From the NCBI RefSeq assembly GCF_014205295.1, contig NZ_JACHNF010000001.1, positions 5,518,001-5,582,000 of the forward strand: a DNA stretch of 64,000 nucleotides, in the 5' to 3' direction. Below, piece after piece: positions 34,315 to 41,932 of the stretch; position 1 is the first letter of the stretch, and every line of letters begins with the position of its first letter. The notes below the pieces were generated by a model that was not told the origin of the DNA, made no database searches, and was given only the letters and a program-made list of their open reading frames with translations. The stretch is from Kribbella solani (lineage in GTDB: Bacteria > Actinomycetota > Actinomycetes > Propionibacteriales > Kribbellaceae). The position numbers and the translations under genes are program-made.

Positions 34315-35241
34315 GTGCGGAAACCGCAGGTGGTGCGGAGCGAGGGTTTGCCTTCGCGGGTGACGATCTACGAGGTCGGGCCGCGGGACGGGTTGCAGAA
34401 CGAGTCGGCGATCGTCGACGTGGCGGTGAAGGCCGAGTTCATCCGGCGGCTGATCGACGCCGGGCTGAGCACCGTCGAGACGACGAGTTTCGTCCACCCG
34501 AAGTGGGTTCCGCAGCTCGCCGACGCCGCCGAGCTGCTGGCCGGCCTGGACCTGCCCGCCGGCGTCCGCGCCCCGGTCCTGGTACCGAACGAGCGCGGCA
34601 TCGACCGCGCCCTCGAGGCCGGCGTCCGGGAGATCGCGATCTTCGCCAGCGCGACCGAAACCTTCGCGGCGAAGAACCTGAACTCGACCCTCGACGACCA
34701 GTTCGCGATGTTCACGCCGACGGTGCAACGCGCGCTCGGCGAAGGTTTGGCGGTCCGCGGATACGTCTCGATGTGTTACGGCGACCCATGGGAGGGTGAC
34801 GTACCGATCGATCAGGTGGTCAAGGTCGGGGCCCGGCTGGTCGAGCTCGGGTGCCACGAACTCTCGCTGGGCGACACGATCGGGGTCGCGACACCGGGGC
34901 AGGTACGCGCGTTGATCGCCGCGTTCGGCGCGGCCGGGGTCGGGGTGGAGAAGCTCGCGGTGCATTTCCATGACACGTACGGGCAGGCGCTGGCGAACAC
35001 CCTGACCGCACTGCGCGAGGGCGTCACCACGGTTGACAGCTCGGCGGGCGGGCTGGGCGGGTGCCCGTACGCCGAGAGCGCGACCGGCAACCTCGCCACC
35101 GAGGACCTGCTCTGGCAACTGGACGGCCTCGGCATCGAGACCGGTGTCGACCTGGAAAAGCTGGTCTCCACCAGCGGCTGGATGGCGACCCAGCTGGGCA
35201 AGCCGTCCGCGAGCCGAGTAGTCCAGGCGCTCGCCGGATGA
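34315..35241 (+). CDS. Hydroxymethylglutaryl-CoA lyase
   Basis: 308 aa from GTG at 34315. EVGPRDGLQNE (about 19-29) is the HMGL-like active-site opening with metal-binding Asp and catalytic Arg. GDTIGVATPGQV and HFHDTYGQALAN follow, and GGLGGCPYAESATGNLATED carries the conserved active-site Cys of true HMG-CoA lyases. The reaction splits HMG-CoA to acetyl-CoA and acetoacetate, the last step of leucine degradation. No other leucine-pathway genes lie nearby. The family also contains related aldolases, but the Cys loop favours HMGL. Confidence 0.9.
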   Translation: MRKPQVVRSEGLPSRVTIYEVGPRDGLQNESAIVDVAVKAEFIRRLIDAGLSTVETTSFVHPKWVPQLADAAELLAGLDLPAGVRAPVLVPNERGIDRALEAGVREIAIFASATETFAAKNLNSTLDDQFAMFTPTVQRALGEGLAVRGYVSMCYGDPWEGDVPIDQVVKVGARLVELGCHELSLGDTIGVATPGQVRALIAAFGAAGVGVEKLAVHFHDTYGQALANTLTALREGVTTVDSSAGGLGGCPYAESATGNLATEDLLWQLDGLGIETGVDLEKLVSTSGWMATQLGKPSASRVVQALAG

Positions 35242-35266
35242 GCTCGCCCGCGCCGGATCCTTTGGG

Positions 35267-35716
35267 TCAGCCCAGGTCGTTGGTGAAGTCGGCCGTGTTC
35301 CACTTCGTGGGTTTCATGGTGTAGACGAAGTCGGTTTCGGCGGCACCGGCTTCGTACCAGCCCTTCGCGTACGCCGTGCCCTGCTCTTCGCCCAGGTAGC
35401 GGATCGCCAGCGGAAGAACATCGGTGATGCCTTCGGTTCCGCGGATCTCGACGACCGGGCCTTCGACCGTTACGTAGCGGTACGGGAGCGATTCGGACTG
35501 TACGACCAGGCTGAAACGCTTCGCCGCGTCGATGGCGACGCCCTTGCGGGACGTGCGGTTCATCATCACGGAGATGCCGGTCTCGGGGCTGTAGGTGTAC
35601 CAGATCGGCGCGCTGACCGGCGCGCGGTCGGGATCGTTCGAGGCGACGGAGAGTACGCCGACGCGGACGTCCGACAGGAACGCGTCCCGCTCGCTGCGAC
35701 TCAGACGGGTTGGCAT
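35267..35716 (-). CDS. Pyridoxamine 5'-phosphate oxidase-fold protein
   Basis: 149 aa, one split-barrel FMN/F420-binding domain. RVGVLSVASNDPDRAPVSAPIWYTYSPETGISVMMNRTSRK and FSLVVQSESLPYRYVTVEGPVVEI are typical of the small putative PPOX/F420-binding proteins of actinobacteria. The exact reaction is not known. It is divergent from a TetR regulator, with two palindromes over its promoter, so it is probably repressed by that protein. Confidence 0.88.
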   Translation of the reverse strand: MPTRLSRSERDAFLSDVRVGVLSVASNDPDRAPVSAPIWYTYSPETGISVMMNRTSRKGVAIDAAKRFSLVVQSESLPYRYVTVEGPVVEIRGTEGITDVLPLAIRYLGEEQGTAYAKGWYEAGAAETDFVYTMKPTKWNTADFTNDLG

Positions 35717-35731
35717 GGGGGATCCTTTCGA

Positions 35732-35747
35732 TTAGGTCAGTGACCAA
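35732..35747. promoter_or_regulatory. TetR operator, first palindrome
   Basis: GGTCA-G-TGACC (35735-35745) is a perfect palindrome with A/T flanks (TTA and AA), 16 bp upstream of the PPOX start. It shares the AGGTCA half with the next palindrome, centred 18 bp away. Confidence 0.6.
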
Positions 35748-35750
35748 TAA

Positions 35751-35765
35751 TAGGTCATCGACCTA
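35751..35765. promoter_or_regulatory. TetR operator, second palindrome
   Basis: TAGGTC-ATC-GACCTA is a perfect 15-bp palindrome lying 18 bp before the tetR start. With the copy at 35732 it fills the 67-bp divergent promoter region. Confidence 0.65.
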
Positions 35766-35783
35766 GGCACGTACACTGAGGTC

Positions 35784-36371
35784 ATGAGGAGCTCGCTGAG
35801 TACGCGCGGCTATGAGCGGTACTGCGAAGTGCTGGCGGCGGCGCGGGAGCTCCTGGTCGACGAGGGATTCGACCGGTTCGTACTGCGGCGGGTCGCGGCG
35901 AAGACCGGGATGACGCTGGGCAACTTGCAGTACTACTTCGCGACCCGTGACGATCTGCTCGAAGCAGTGATCCGGTGCGAGTTCGAGCAGGACCTGGTGG
36001 CGGTACGGAACGCCACGACGATCGACGGTTTGAAGGAAGCCGCGGGAGCACTGGTCGACAACTGGACCAGTGGCGCCGGCACCGCCTTCGGCACGATGTC
36101 GCTGCTCGCGTACCACCAGGAGCGGTTCCGGCGGCTGAACCGCGAGATCTACGCGACCTTCTACGACGAGCTCGGCGTACTGATCCGGCGGGTCACGACC
36201 GGGCTGAGCGACGACGAGGTCGCGACGCGGGCGCGCCTGATCACCTCGGTCCTGGACGGTGTCGCCCTCCAGATCCACGCCGGTACCGAACCGGACGAGC
36301 GCACCGCCCTCACCAACCGCGCCGCCGCCGTCGTCATCACCATCGCCACCGGCGACCCCGAGTCCCGGTGA
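35784..36371 (+). CDS. TetR/AcrR family regulator
   Basis: A 195-aa TetR protein. HTH: ARELLVDEGFDRFVLRRVAAKTGMTLGNLQYYFATRDDLL (about 18-58). The C-terminal ligand domain is helical and not assignable to a ligand. It is divergent from the PPOX-fold gene, and the two palindromes between them are likely its operators. A long nested inverted repeat starts 10 bp after its stop. Confidence 0.92.
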   Translation: MRSSLSTRGYERYCEVLAAARELLVDEGFDRFVLRRVAAKTGMTLGNLQYYFATRDDLLEAVIRCEFEQDLVAVRNATTIDGLKEAAGALVDNWTSGAGTAFGTMSLLAYHQERFRRLNREIYATFYDELGVLIRRVTTGLSDDEVATRARLITSVLDGVALQIHAGTEPDERTALTNRAAAVVITIATGDPESR

Positions 36372-36380
36372 ACTGAGGCC

Positions 36381-36481
36381 GTACCGAAGCACGGGTAGTG
36401 GTGGCGCCGACCTGCGTCCTGGCGGCGTCCGCGCCGCCTGACGTGGCCGCAGGCATCGAACCACTACCTGTCCTTCGGTAC
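36381..36481. repeat. 101-bp nested inverted repeat (long hairpin) in an intergenic gap
   Basis: Positions 36381-36402 and 36460-36481 are reverse complements at 20 of 22 positions. Inside, CCTGCG (36411-36416) pairs with CGCAGG (36448-36453), and GGCGGCG (36421-36427) pairs with CGCCGCC (36432-36438) over a TCCG loop. The three stems nest, so the whole element can fold into one long hairpin. It starts 10 bp after the tetR stop and ends 40 bp before a GNAT gene. It may be a terminator, a small RNA or a palindromic mobile relic. No target-site duplication is visible. Confidence 0.75.
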
Positions 36482-36521
36482 CTGTGGATGAGGCGACGCT
36501 CGGGTTCGTGAGAATAGGCGG

Positions 36522-37166
36522 GTGACGACTCTTGGGGACATCTTTGCGGCGGTTGAGCGTGGGGTTTTTCCGGTGGTGGATCTGGGGGTGAGTGTGGTGC
36601 CGGCGCCTTCCGAGCGGGAGTCGGCGGTGGTGGCGTTCACCGGGCATGTGGTCGTGGCGGCCGAGGTGACGCCGGAGTGGGTCGCCGCGCGGGTGCCTGT
36701 GGATGACCTGGCCACGCCGACCAACCCGCCGTTTCTGAGCGCGCTCGCCGCGGCGACCGGGCGGCGGGTCAGCTCGAACGACGCGATGCTGCTCGCGCCG
36801 GCCGTGACCGATCCGGACGAACGCGCGGCCGCGGTGGAAGGCCTGACCCCGCTGACCGACCTCGACCATCCCAGGGTGCGGCGGGCGCTCGACTACCGCG
36901 ACGACGTGCAGGCGTACGGCGACGTACACGGCGGGGTCGTGGTCACCGGACGCGGAGTCGCCGGGCGGCTGGAGTGCGCGATCGAGTTGCCGGACGAGGT
37001 GTGGGGCCGTGGGCACGGACGGCGGCTGGCCCGCGCGGCGCGCGCGTTGATCCCCACCGGGGCGTCGATCTGGGCGCAGGTCACGCCGGGTAACGCGGCG
37101 TCACTGCGGGCATTCCTCGCGGCCGGGTATCAGCCGGTCGGCTCCGAGGCGCTTCTGGTCAGGTGA
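36522..37166 (+). CDS. GNAT-fold N-acetyltransferase-like protein
   Basis: 214 aa from GTG at 36522. The C-terminal third shows a GNAT acetyl-CoA loop (VWGRGHGRRLARAARALIP, about 162-180) and the closing GNAT strand pair (NAASLRAFLAAGYQPVGSEALLV). The N-terminal half is not recognised. Such proteins acetylate amines of small molecules or proteins; the substrate is unknown. No operon partner. Confidence 0.72.
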   Translation: MTTLGDIFAAVERGVFPVVDLGVSVVPAPSERESAVVAFTGHVVVAAEVTPEWVAARVPVDDLATPTNPPFLSALAAATGRRVSSNDAMLLAPAVTDPDERAAAVEGLTPLTDLDHPRVRRALDYRDDVQAYGDVHGGVVVTGRGVAGRLECAIELPDEVWGRGHGRRLARAARALIPTGASIWAQVTPGNAASLRAFLAAGYQPVGSEALLVR

Positions 37167-37240
37167 GCGGAGGTCCGCTGTTCAGGTGGCCAGGAGCTGA
37201 ACATCCATCGGATAGTTGCTGTCAGCCCCCAATTCACAGC

Positions 37241-37249
37241 TGTGGATAA
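37241..37249 (-). promoter_or_regulatory. DnaA-box sequence (TTATCCACA), intergenic
   Basis: A perfect 9-mer DnaA box on the minus strand in the 104-bp gap between convergent genes. The flanks are extended (CTGTGGATAACC), identical to those at 33128 and 56928. Confidence 0.35.
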
Positions 37250-37270
37250 CCCTGGGGAAAGTGGGCCGCT

Positions 37271-38062
37271 TCAGCTTGGCGCCGTCGGCGTACGGCGGCC
37301 GTGGTAGGCGCGCGGAATGCTGTTGTAGAGGTTCGTCCGGTACAGGCCGTGGATGAGTTCCGACTCGTAGCCGTCGCATTCCGGCATCCCGAGCTCGCGC
37401 GCGACGGCCAGTTCGGCGTACGCGTCGTACGGCACCCGGACGAACTGGATCGAGAACGGCGCCGGCGCCGGGGAGTCCAGTATGCCTTCGAGGATCACGT
37501 ACACGGGGGTCGGATCGCCCAGGCTGTTGCCGACCGAACCGGTGTTGAACAGGGTTCGGCCGCGATCGGACTCGTAGAACGGGTCATGAGTGTCGGCGTA
37601 CCCGACGACTGTGGGCACCGGGCCGTCGCCGGTCGCGGGGGTGTTCTCGAAGAAGCTCAGGAACTCGGCTTCGTCGTGGTCGTAGAGGATGCGGCGGTGA
37701 ACATCCGTCGACGATGCGTGGAACAGGCGCACTTGGCGACCGCTGATCAGGAAGTCGTACGAGAACGGGAGCCCGCGCAACCAGGTCCACTGCTCCTCGC
37801 GCAGCTCGTTCTTCCACCAGCGCAGGGCTTCGCGGTCGTCAGTGCGGTTCGGGTCGGGGAGCGAGTCGTCCCAGTTGCCGAGGAGGTTCACCTCGCACAC
37901 CTCACGACACTTATCCACAACCGCCCGGCCGCGCGGACCTTTGCCGACGTAGTCGCCGAGGTTGAAGATCCGCTCGATCCCACGAGCAGCAATATCCCCA
38001 AGCACCGCCTCCAGCGCAGTCAGATTCCCGTGCACGTCGGAGATCAGCGCAACCCGGTCCAT
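37271..38062 (-). CDS. Calcineurin-like metallophosphoesterase
   Basis: 263 aa from the ATG at 38062 (MDRVALISDVHGNLTAL; an ATG two codons earlier is also possible). Metal-site motifs: ISDVHGN, FNLGDYVGKGP and NLLGNWDD; relatives usually have GNH/GNC at the last. The usual GHTH near the C-terminal part reads GYADTHDPF, so one expected His is replaced by Asp. The overall plan is that of YfcE/ApaH-like phosphodiesterases acting on small phosphodiesters or dinucleotides. Cytoplasmic, single gene. The coding region includes a TTATCCACA DnaA-box sequence at 37911. Confidence 0.85.
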   Translation of the reverse strand: MDRVALISDVHGNLTALEAVLGDIAARGIERIFNLGDYVGKGPRGRAVVDKCREVCEVNLLGNWDDSLPDPNRTDDREALRWWKNELREEQWTWLRGLPFSYDFLISGRQVRLFHASSTDVHRRILYDHDEAEFLSFFENTPATGDGPVPTVVGYADTHDPFYESDRGRTLFNTGSVGNSLGDPTPVYVILEGILDSPAPAPFSIQFVRVPYDAYAELAVARELGMPECDGYESELIHGLYRTNLYNSIPRAYHGRRTPTAPS

Positions 38063-38124
38063 ACCCACATGCTTTCATCCACCCGCAGCCGCCTCACCAG
38101 GCACCGGGTTGCCGCCTGGGATGG

Positions 38125-38159
38125 AGGGTTGCCCCCTGGAATTTCGAGGGGGCAACCCT
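38125..38159. repeat. REP-like hairpin, copy A
   Basis: AGGGTTGCCCCCT (38125-38137) and AGGGGGCAACCCT (38147-38159) pair perfectly around a 9-nt loop, GGAATTTCG. To its right (38160-38245) run partial copies: TTCGAGGGGCAACCC, and two blocks of CGGGCGGGTTCGCGG. A near-identical hairpin is found at 50689-50721. It lies between the phosphoesterase start and the end of the TrbL-like gene. Confidence 0.85.
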
Positions 38160-38254
38160 GCAGTTCGAGGGGCAACCCTCTTCGGGCGGGTTCGCGGGGC
38201 ACTCCCTCGGGCGGGTTCGCGGCGGCAACCCCCTCGGGCGCGTGCGTTTGTCGG

Positions 38255-39469
38255 TTACCGGGTGGTTCGGTGGCGGCGGGGGTGGGTCAGGGGGCCGGCG
38301 GTGGGTGGGGTGGGGATGCCGCCTGCGGGTTCGCCGGCTGAGTGGGCGGCTGCGCCTGCTACGCCGCCGGCGGCTTTGCGGGCTGCGGCCAGGGCCAGGC
38401 CGGCGGCACCTGAGGCACCTGAGGCACCGGTGGCACCGGTGGAGTGGGGTGGGTTGGTCAGGGATGCGCCGGATGGGCTGGAGGGAGTGGGCGTGCCGGG
38501 GGAGGCAGTGCTCAGGCGGGAGGTAGCTATGTTGAGGGCACCGGTGGCGAGGCCGCCAGGGTCGGTGGCGGCAGTGCCCATTGCGGCGTTGCCGCCGGCC
38601 GCGGCGGTGGTGAGGGGGACCATGAAGCGGAGGAGGGCGGGGAGGGCGAAGATCGAGAGCAGGAGCATCATCATGCCGGTCATCGCCTGCATGACGGCGT
38701 CGGTGCTGCCGGGAGAGCTCTTGGACATCATGATCGCGGCCGCGTAGACAAGAGCGGCGGCAGGTTTGTACGCGATGAACGCGAGTGACCAGCCGCAGAA
38801 CTTCTTCAGCCAGGTTCGGCCGATGTCGGTGTTGGTCGCGGCGGCGGCGAGCGGGAAGGCACCGGCGAGGAGTACGAGCATCGCGGAGCGGACCAGCATC
38901 AGGACCAGCTGGACCAGGGACGCGATGATGACGGAGACGCCGATCGCCATCGCGAGCAGGTTCGGCATCGTGTCCGCGACCAGGTCCGTGACTTTGCCGT
39001 CAGCTGACACCGGGCCACCGAACGCGGCGGCCAGTGACAGGTCCTTGGCCGCCTTGTCGATGATCGAGACCGCGAACGCGTCCGACCACTCCGCCAGCAA
39101 CTGCATCGTCGCCGTCCCGGCCCCGGCCACCACGACGAAGGTCAGCATCGCCTTCAGCAGTTCTTGCGCCGGCTGCGCGCGTTGTTCCCAGGCGATCCGG
39201 ATCCCGGCGATGATCACGGCGACCGTGAACACCCCGATCGTCACCGGCAGCAGACCGCTGTGCATGAACTCGATCGCCGGATTGTTGGTCCAGGTGTTGC
39301 CGTTCTGCTCGGCCAGGTGTGGGGTGTCGGGGCGGATCCAGAAGCTCGCGGACTGCAGGGTGTTCAGCGCGGCGTGGGTGGTTTCCTGCCGGAGCTGGTC
39401 CAGAACGTTCGCCGCGACCGCCTGGAAACCCTCCTTGACCTGGCAGCTGACCTCGAGCGGGCCGCACAT
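38255..39469 (-). CDS. TrbL/VirB6-like polytopic membrane protein
   Basis: 404 aa with about six to seven membrane helices between residues 70 and 290, then a long Ala/Gly/Ser/Thr/Pro-rich tail ending in Arg/His. The layout (short N-terminal soluble part with two Cys, central helices such as MAIGVSVIIASLVQLVLMLVRSAMLVLLAGAFPL, disordered tail) matches TrbL/VirB6-type inner-membrane channel proteins of conjugation-like type IV secretion systems. Assignment rests on this pattern, not on a catalytic motif. It overlaps by one base the stop of the preceding VirB8-like gene, so the two are translationally coupled. No VirB4, coupling protein or relaxase is nearby. Confidence 0.7.
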   Translation of the reverse strand: MCGPLEVSCQVKEGFQAVAANVLDQLRQETTHAALNTLQSASFWIRPDTPHLAEQNGNTWTNNPAIEFMHSGLLPVTIGVFTVAVIIAGIRIAWEQRAQPAQELLKAMLTFVVVAGAGTATMQLLAEWSDAFAVSIIDKAAKDLSLAAAFGGPVSADGKVTDLVADTMPNLLAMAIGVSVIIASLVQLVLMLVRSAMLVLLAGAFPLAAAATNTDIGRTWLKKFCGWSLAFIAYKPAAALVYAAAIMMSKSSPGSTDAVMQAMTGMMMLLLSIFALPALLRFMVPLTTAAAGGNAAMGTAATDPGGLATGALNIATSRLSTASPGTPTPSSPSGASLTNPPHSTGATGASGASGAAGLALAAARKAAGGVAGAAAHSAGEPAGGIPTPPTAGPLTHPRRHRTTR

Positions 39470-40236
39470 CAGACACCGCTCCAGGCGACGAAGCCGGACA
39501 GGTCACGGTGCTGGGCGTACGGCGCGCCGACCGGCTCGTCGCCCGCTGGTGGTTGGAGACGCCAATCATTGTCGTGCCAGACGAGCGTGAAGTTCAGGCT
39601 CATGTACGCGGACTCGACCGGCATCGCGAGCATCAGACTGACGCGCTCCTGACCGGCGTCGATGATGCGGTAGCCGCTGAGTTGCGGGGTGGTGTACCCG
39701 CTGGTCGAGTTCTGTGCTTGCACTTTGCGGATCAGGGCATCGGTGGCCGGCCCGGGAAGCATCAGTTTGCGGGCGGTGCTGACGATGACGGATTGATCGG
39801 CGATCGCCGCGTACGCGTTGTAGGCGGCGTACACGGCGCCGGTCGGGGAGTGCGCGAAGCACCTACGGAAGCCGTCGGGGTCGGTGGTTGCCGGGCCGTT
39901 GGTCGTGGAGCGGGGGACGACGATGCGCCGGCTCACTTCCCAACTGTCCACGGTTGGCGCCTTGGAGGGGATCGCCTGATCGCCACCCGGAAGTTGGCAG
40001 CCGGAAGAACGCCGGCCGGTCTCCGCAGAGCCGATTGCCCCAACGGGATCAGCAGGCGTCGCGGGATCGGCGGGGGGCGCGGCACCAGCGCCCGGGGTGG
40101 TTTCCACGGCGGTTGGTTCGGCCGAGGTCAGGTTGGCGATCAGGAGGGTCGCGGCGCACAGGATGACGGCGGCGACGACGATGCAGGCCGCGATGAAACC
40201 CCGGCCGTACGGTGACTGCTCGCTGGTGTCGCGCAT
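39469..40236 (-). CDS. Single-pass membrane protein, VirB8/TcpC-like candidate
   Basis: 255 aa from the ATG at 40236 after GGGGAG. One N-terminal helix (about 14-36), a Pro/Ala-rich linker, then a soluble domain from about 95 with GAVYAAYNAYAAIAD and the C-terminal FTLVWHDNDWRLQPP, which fits an NTF2-like fold as in VirB8/TcpC/TrbF assembly proteins. The assignment is by architecture and by coupling to the TrbL-like gene. Probable role: periplasmic-side scaffold of a membrane complex. No homologue-specific motif is certain. Confidence 0.6.
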   Translation of the reverse strand: MRDTSEQSPYGRGFIAACIVVAAVILCAATLLIANLTSAEPTAVETTPGAGAAPPADPATPADPVGAIGSAETGRRSSGCQLPGGDQAIPSKAPTVDSWEVSRRIVVPRSTTNGPATTDPDGFRRCFAHSPTGAVYAAYNAYAAIADQSVIVSTARKLMLPGPATDALIRKVQAQNSTSGYTTPQLSGYRIIDAGQERVSLMLAMPVESAYMSLNFTLVWHDNDWRLQPPAGDEPVGAPYAQHRDLSGFVAWSGV

Positions 40237-40308
40237 CTGAACTCCCCGATCCAAGGCGGAAAACCGTGTGGATCAAGGGTGGCAAAAATCGCCGAACCGC
40301 CGCGGAAG

Positions 40309-40317
40309 TTATCCACA
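40309..40317 (+). promoter_or_regulatory. DnaA-box sequence (TTATCCACA), intergenic
   Basis: A perfect 9-mer DnaA box in the 96-bp gap between the VirB8-like start and the end of the ABC-2 permease gene. Part of the cluster between 31 and 40 kb. Confidence 0.35.
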
Positions 40318-40332
40318 GCCCCCGAAGCGCCG

Positions 40333-41142
40333 TCAGCTCCCCGGGCTGGCGTACCTGGGCAGCATCCGGATGAAGAACGCGTACCCAAGCGCCAGCACCA
40401 CCGGCCCAGCCACCGGTGCAGCCGCGATCAGCCAAACCGGCAGCGGAATATCCTCAGTACGGCCAAGCAGCAGCGAGGCGGGCAGGAACGCGATGAACGC
40501 CATCGGAAACACGCTGCAGAACCCGTAGAACACCCCACGACCGAACATCGTCAACGGGTACCCGGAGAACTGCGTGATCGAGTTGTCCGCGAAGATCCGC
40601 AGCGAGAACGTCGAGGCGGCGACGAACGACAGACCGCAGAAGAACGTCTGAATGCCGGTCTCCACAAGTCCGCCGCCGATCACCGCGAGCAGCAGGTAAC
40701 CGACCTTCGCCACGCTCCACTCGACCGGCGCCTGCCAGCCGAACACGATCAGCGCCCCGAACCCGAGCAACGCGTCGCCGATCGACATCAGTGGGAACTG
40801 TCGCGTGATCAGCTGCAGGAACGGATTCACCGGCCGCAGCAGCACCCGGTCGAACTCACCGTCGCGCACGATCAGATCCGTCAACCGCAGCGAGCCGAAC
40901 GGTACGACGTACAGCGCATGCGACGCGAGCCGCATCGCGAACACGAACGCGACCTCGCGAAACCCCCACCCGGCGATCAGACCGAACTTCCCGAGCAGCA
41001 CGCCCAGGAAGAGCAGCTGTGTTCCCTGGTACGCGACTCCACCCATCAGCGTGGTCCAGAAGTTCACCCGGTACTGCAACTGGGCTCGCAGTGCAGCACG
41101 CTGGAGGATGACGTACTGGCGGACCCACGAAACGTCAGCCAC
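40333..41142 (-). CDS. ABC-2 permease of DUF990 type, second subunit
   Basis: 269 aa, six predicted helices. FRAALRAQLQYRVNFW-like opening and LRLTDLIVRDGEFDRVLLRPVNPFLQLI are hallmarks of the DUF990 branch of ABC-2 permeases. It is the last gene of a three-gene operon (ATPase, permease, permease) and overlaps the preceding permease gene by 8 bp. Efflux of an unknown compound, or of a lipid or polysaccharide, is expected. Confidence 0.9.
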   Translation of the reverse strand: MADVSWVRQYVILQRAALRAQLQYRVNFWTTLMGGVAYQGTQLLFLGVLLGKFGLIAGWGFREVAFVFAMRLASHALYVVPFGSLRLTDLIVRDGEFDRVLLRPVNPFLQLITRQFPLMSIGDALLGFGALIVFGWQAPVEWSVAKVGYLLLAVIGGGLVETGIQTFFCGLSFVAASTFSLRIFADNSITQFSGYPLTMFGRGVFYGFCSVFPMAFIAFLPASLLLGRTEDIPLPVWLIAAAPVAGPVVLALGYAFFIRMLPRYASPGS

Positions 41143-41932
41143 CTTGCACCACCACCTTGTGCCGGGCGCGCCGCCAGATCAGCTCGAGCAGCAGCGTCAG
41201 CACGACCACCCACGCCAGCTGTACGCACACCAACGCCAGTGCTTCACCGCCACGTGTCTGACCGAGGTAGATCGACACCGGCGTGTACACCTGCGCCTGG
41301 AACGGCAGCCACTCGACAGACGACCGCAGCCACCCCGGCATGAACCACAGTGGGATCAGCGACCCGGACAGGAACGCACTGCCGAACCGGTACACGATCA
41401 GTGGACCGCTCACCTCAAAGGTCCAGAACGTCACCATCGACACGATCAGGTTGCACAGCATCGCAACCGCCACACCGCCCACGGTCGCCACCGCGGTCAG
41501 CAAGGCCGCGCCCAAACCTGGCGGTCCAGTCAGCGCTCCGAGCAGACCCGCGGCCACCAGCCCGACCACGCCGAGCGGCAACCGACCGAACAGGACACCG
41601 AGGTTCTGCCCGAGCACCTGCCACATCAGACCGAGCGGTCTGGTCAGGTCGGTCGCGATCTGACCGTTCCGGATCCGCTCCGGCAAGGACGAGAACTGCC
41701 AGGGCAACAGCACTGCCTGCAAGCACGCCGCGATCGCCGCGTACGACACCGCGGTCTGGCCGTCCACCCCGTTCACCGGCGCGCGTCCTGAGTACACGGT
41801 GCGCCAGACGGCGATCGCCAGCACGACCTGGATGACCAGTGTGATCGCACCGGTGACCAGATCGCCGCGGTAGATCAGTACGGACCGCGTACCTGCTCGT
41901 GTCATGCCACGAAACGCGCGGACCGTGCTCAC
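41135..41932 (-). CDS. ABC-2 permease of DUF990 type, first subunit
   Basis: 265 aa from GTG at 41932, which overlaps the ATPase stop by 4 bp. Six helices, with ERIRNGQIATDLTRPLGLMWQVLGQNLG matching the DUF990 loop, parallel to DRVLLRPVNPF in its partner. It probably forms a heterodimeric channel with the next gene product. Confidence 0.9.
   Translation of the reverse strand: MSTVRAFRGMTRAGTRSVLIYRGDLVTGAITLVIQVVLAIAVWRTVYSGRAPVNGVDGQTAVSYAAIAACLQAVLLPWQFSSLPERIRNGQIATDLTRPLGLMWQVLGQNLGVLFGRLPLGVVGLVAAGLLGALTGPPGLGAALLTAVATVGGVAVAMLCNLIVSMVTFWTFEVSGPLIVYRFGSAFLSGSLIPLWFMPGWLRSSVEWLPFQAQVYTPVSIYLGQTRGGEALALVCVQLAWVVVLTLLLELIWRRARHKVVVQGG

Noticed and set aside
36381..36481. Reading the nested inverted repeat as a MITE with terminal inverted repeats
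   Set aside because: No target-site duplication is visible at the ends and no second copy was noticed in the window, so a mobile origin is not supported here.
31196..40317. An origin of replication, given the DnaA boxes
   Set aside because: Boxes are kilobases apart, no A/T-rich unwinding region is seen, and no dnaA, dnaN, gyrB or parAB gene is present.
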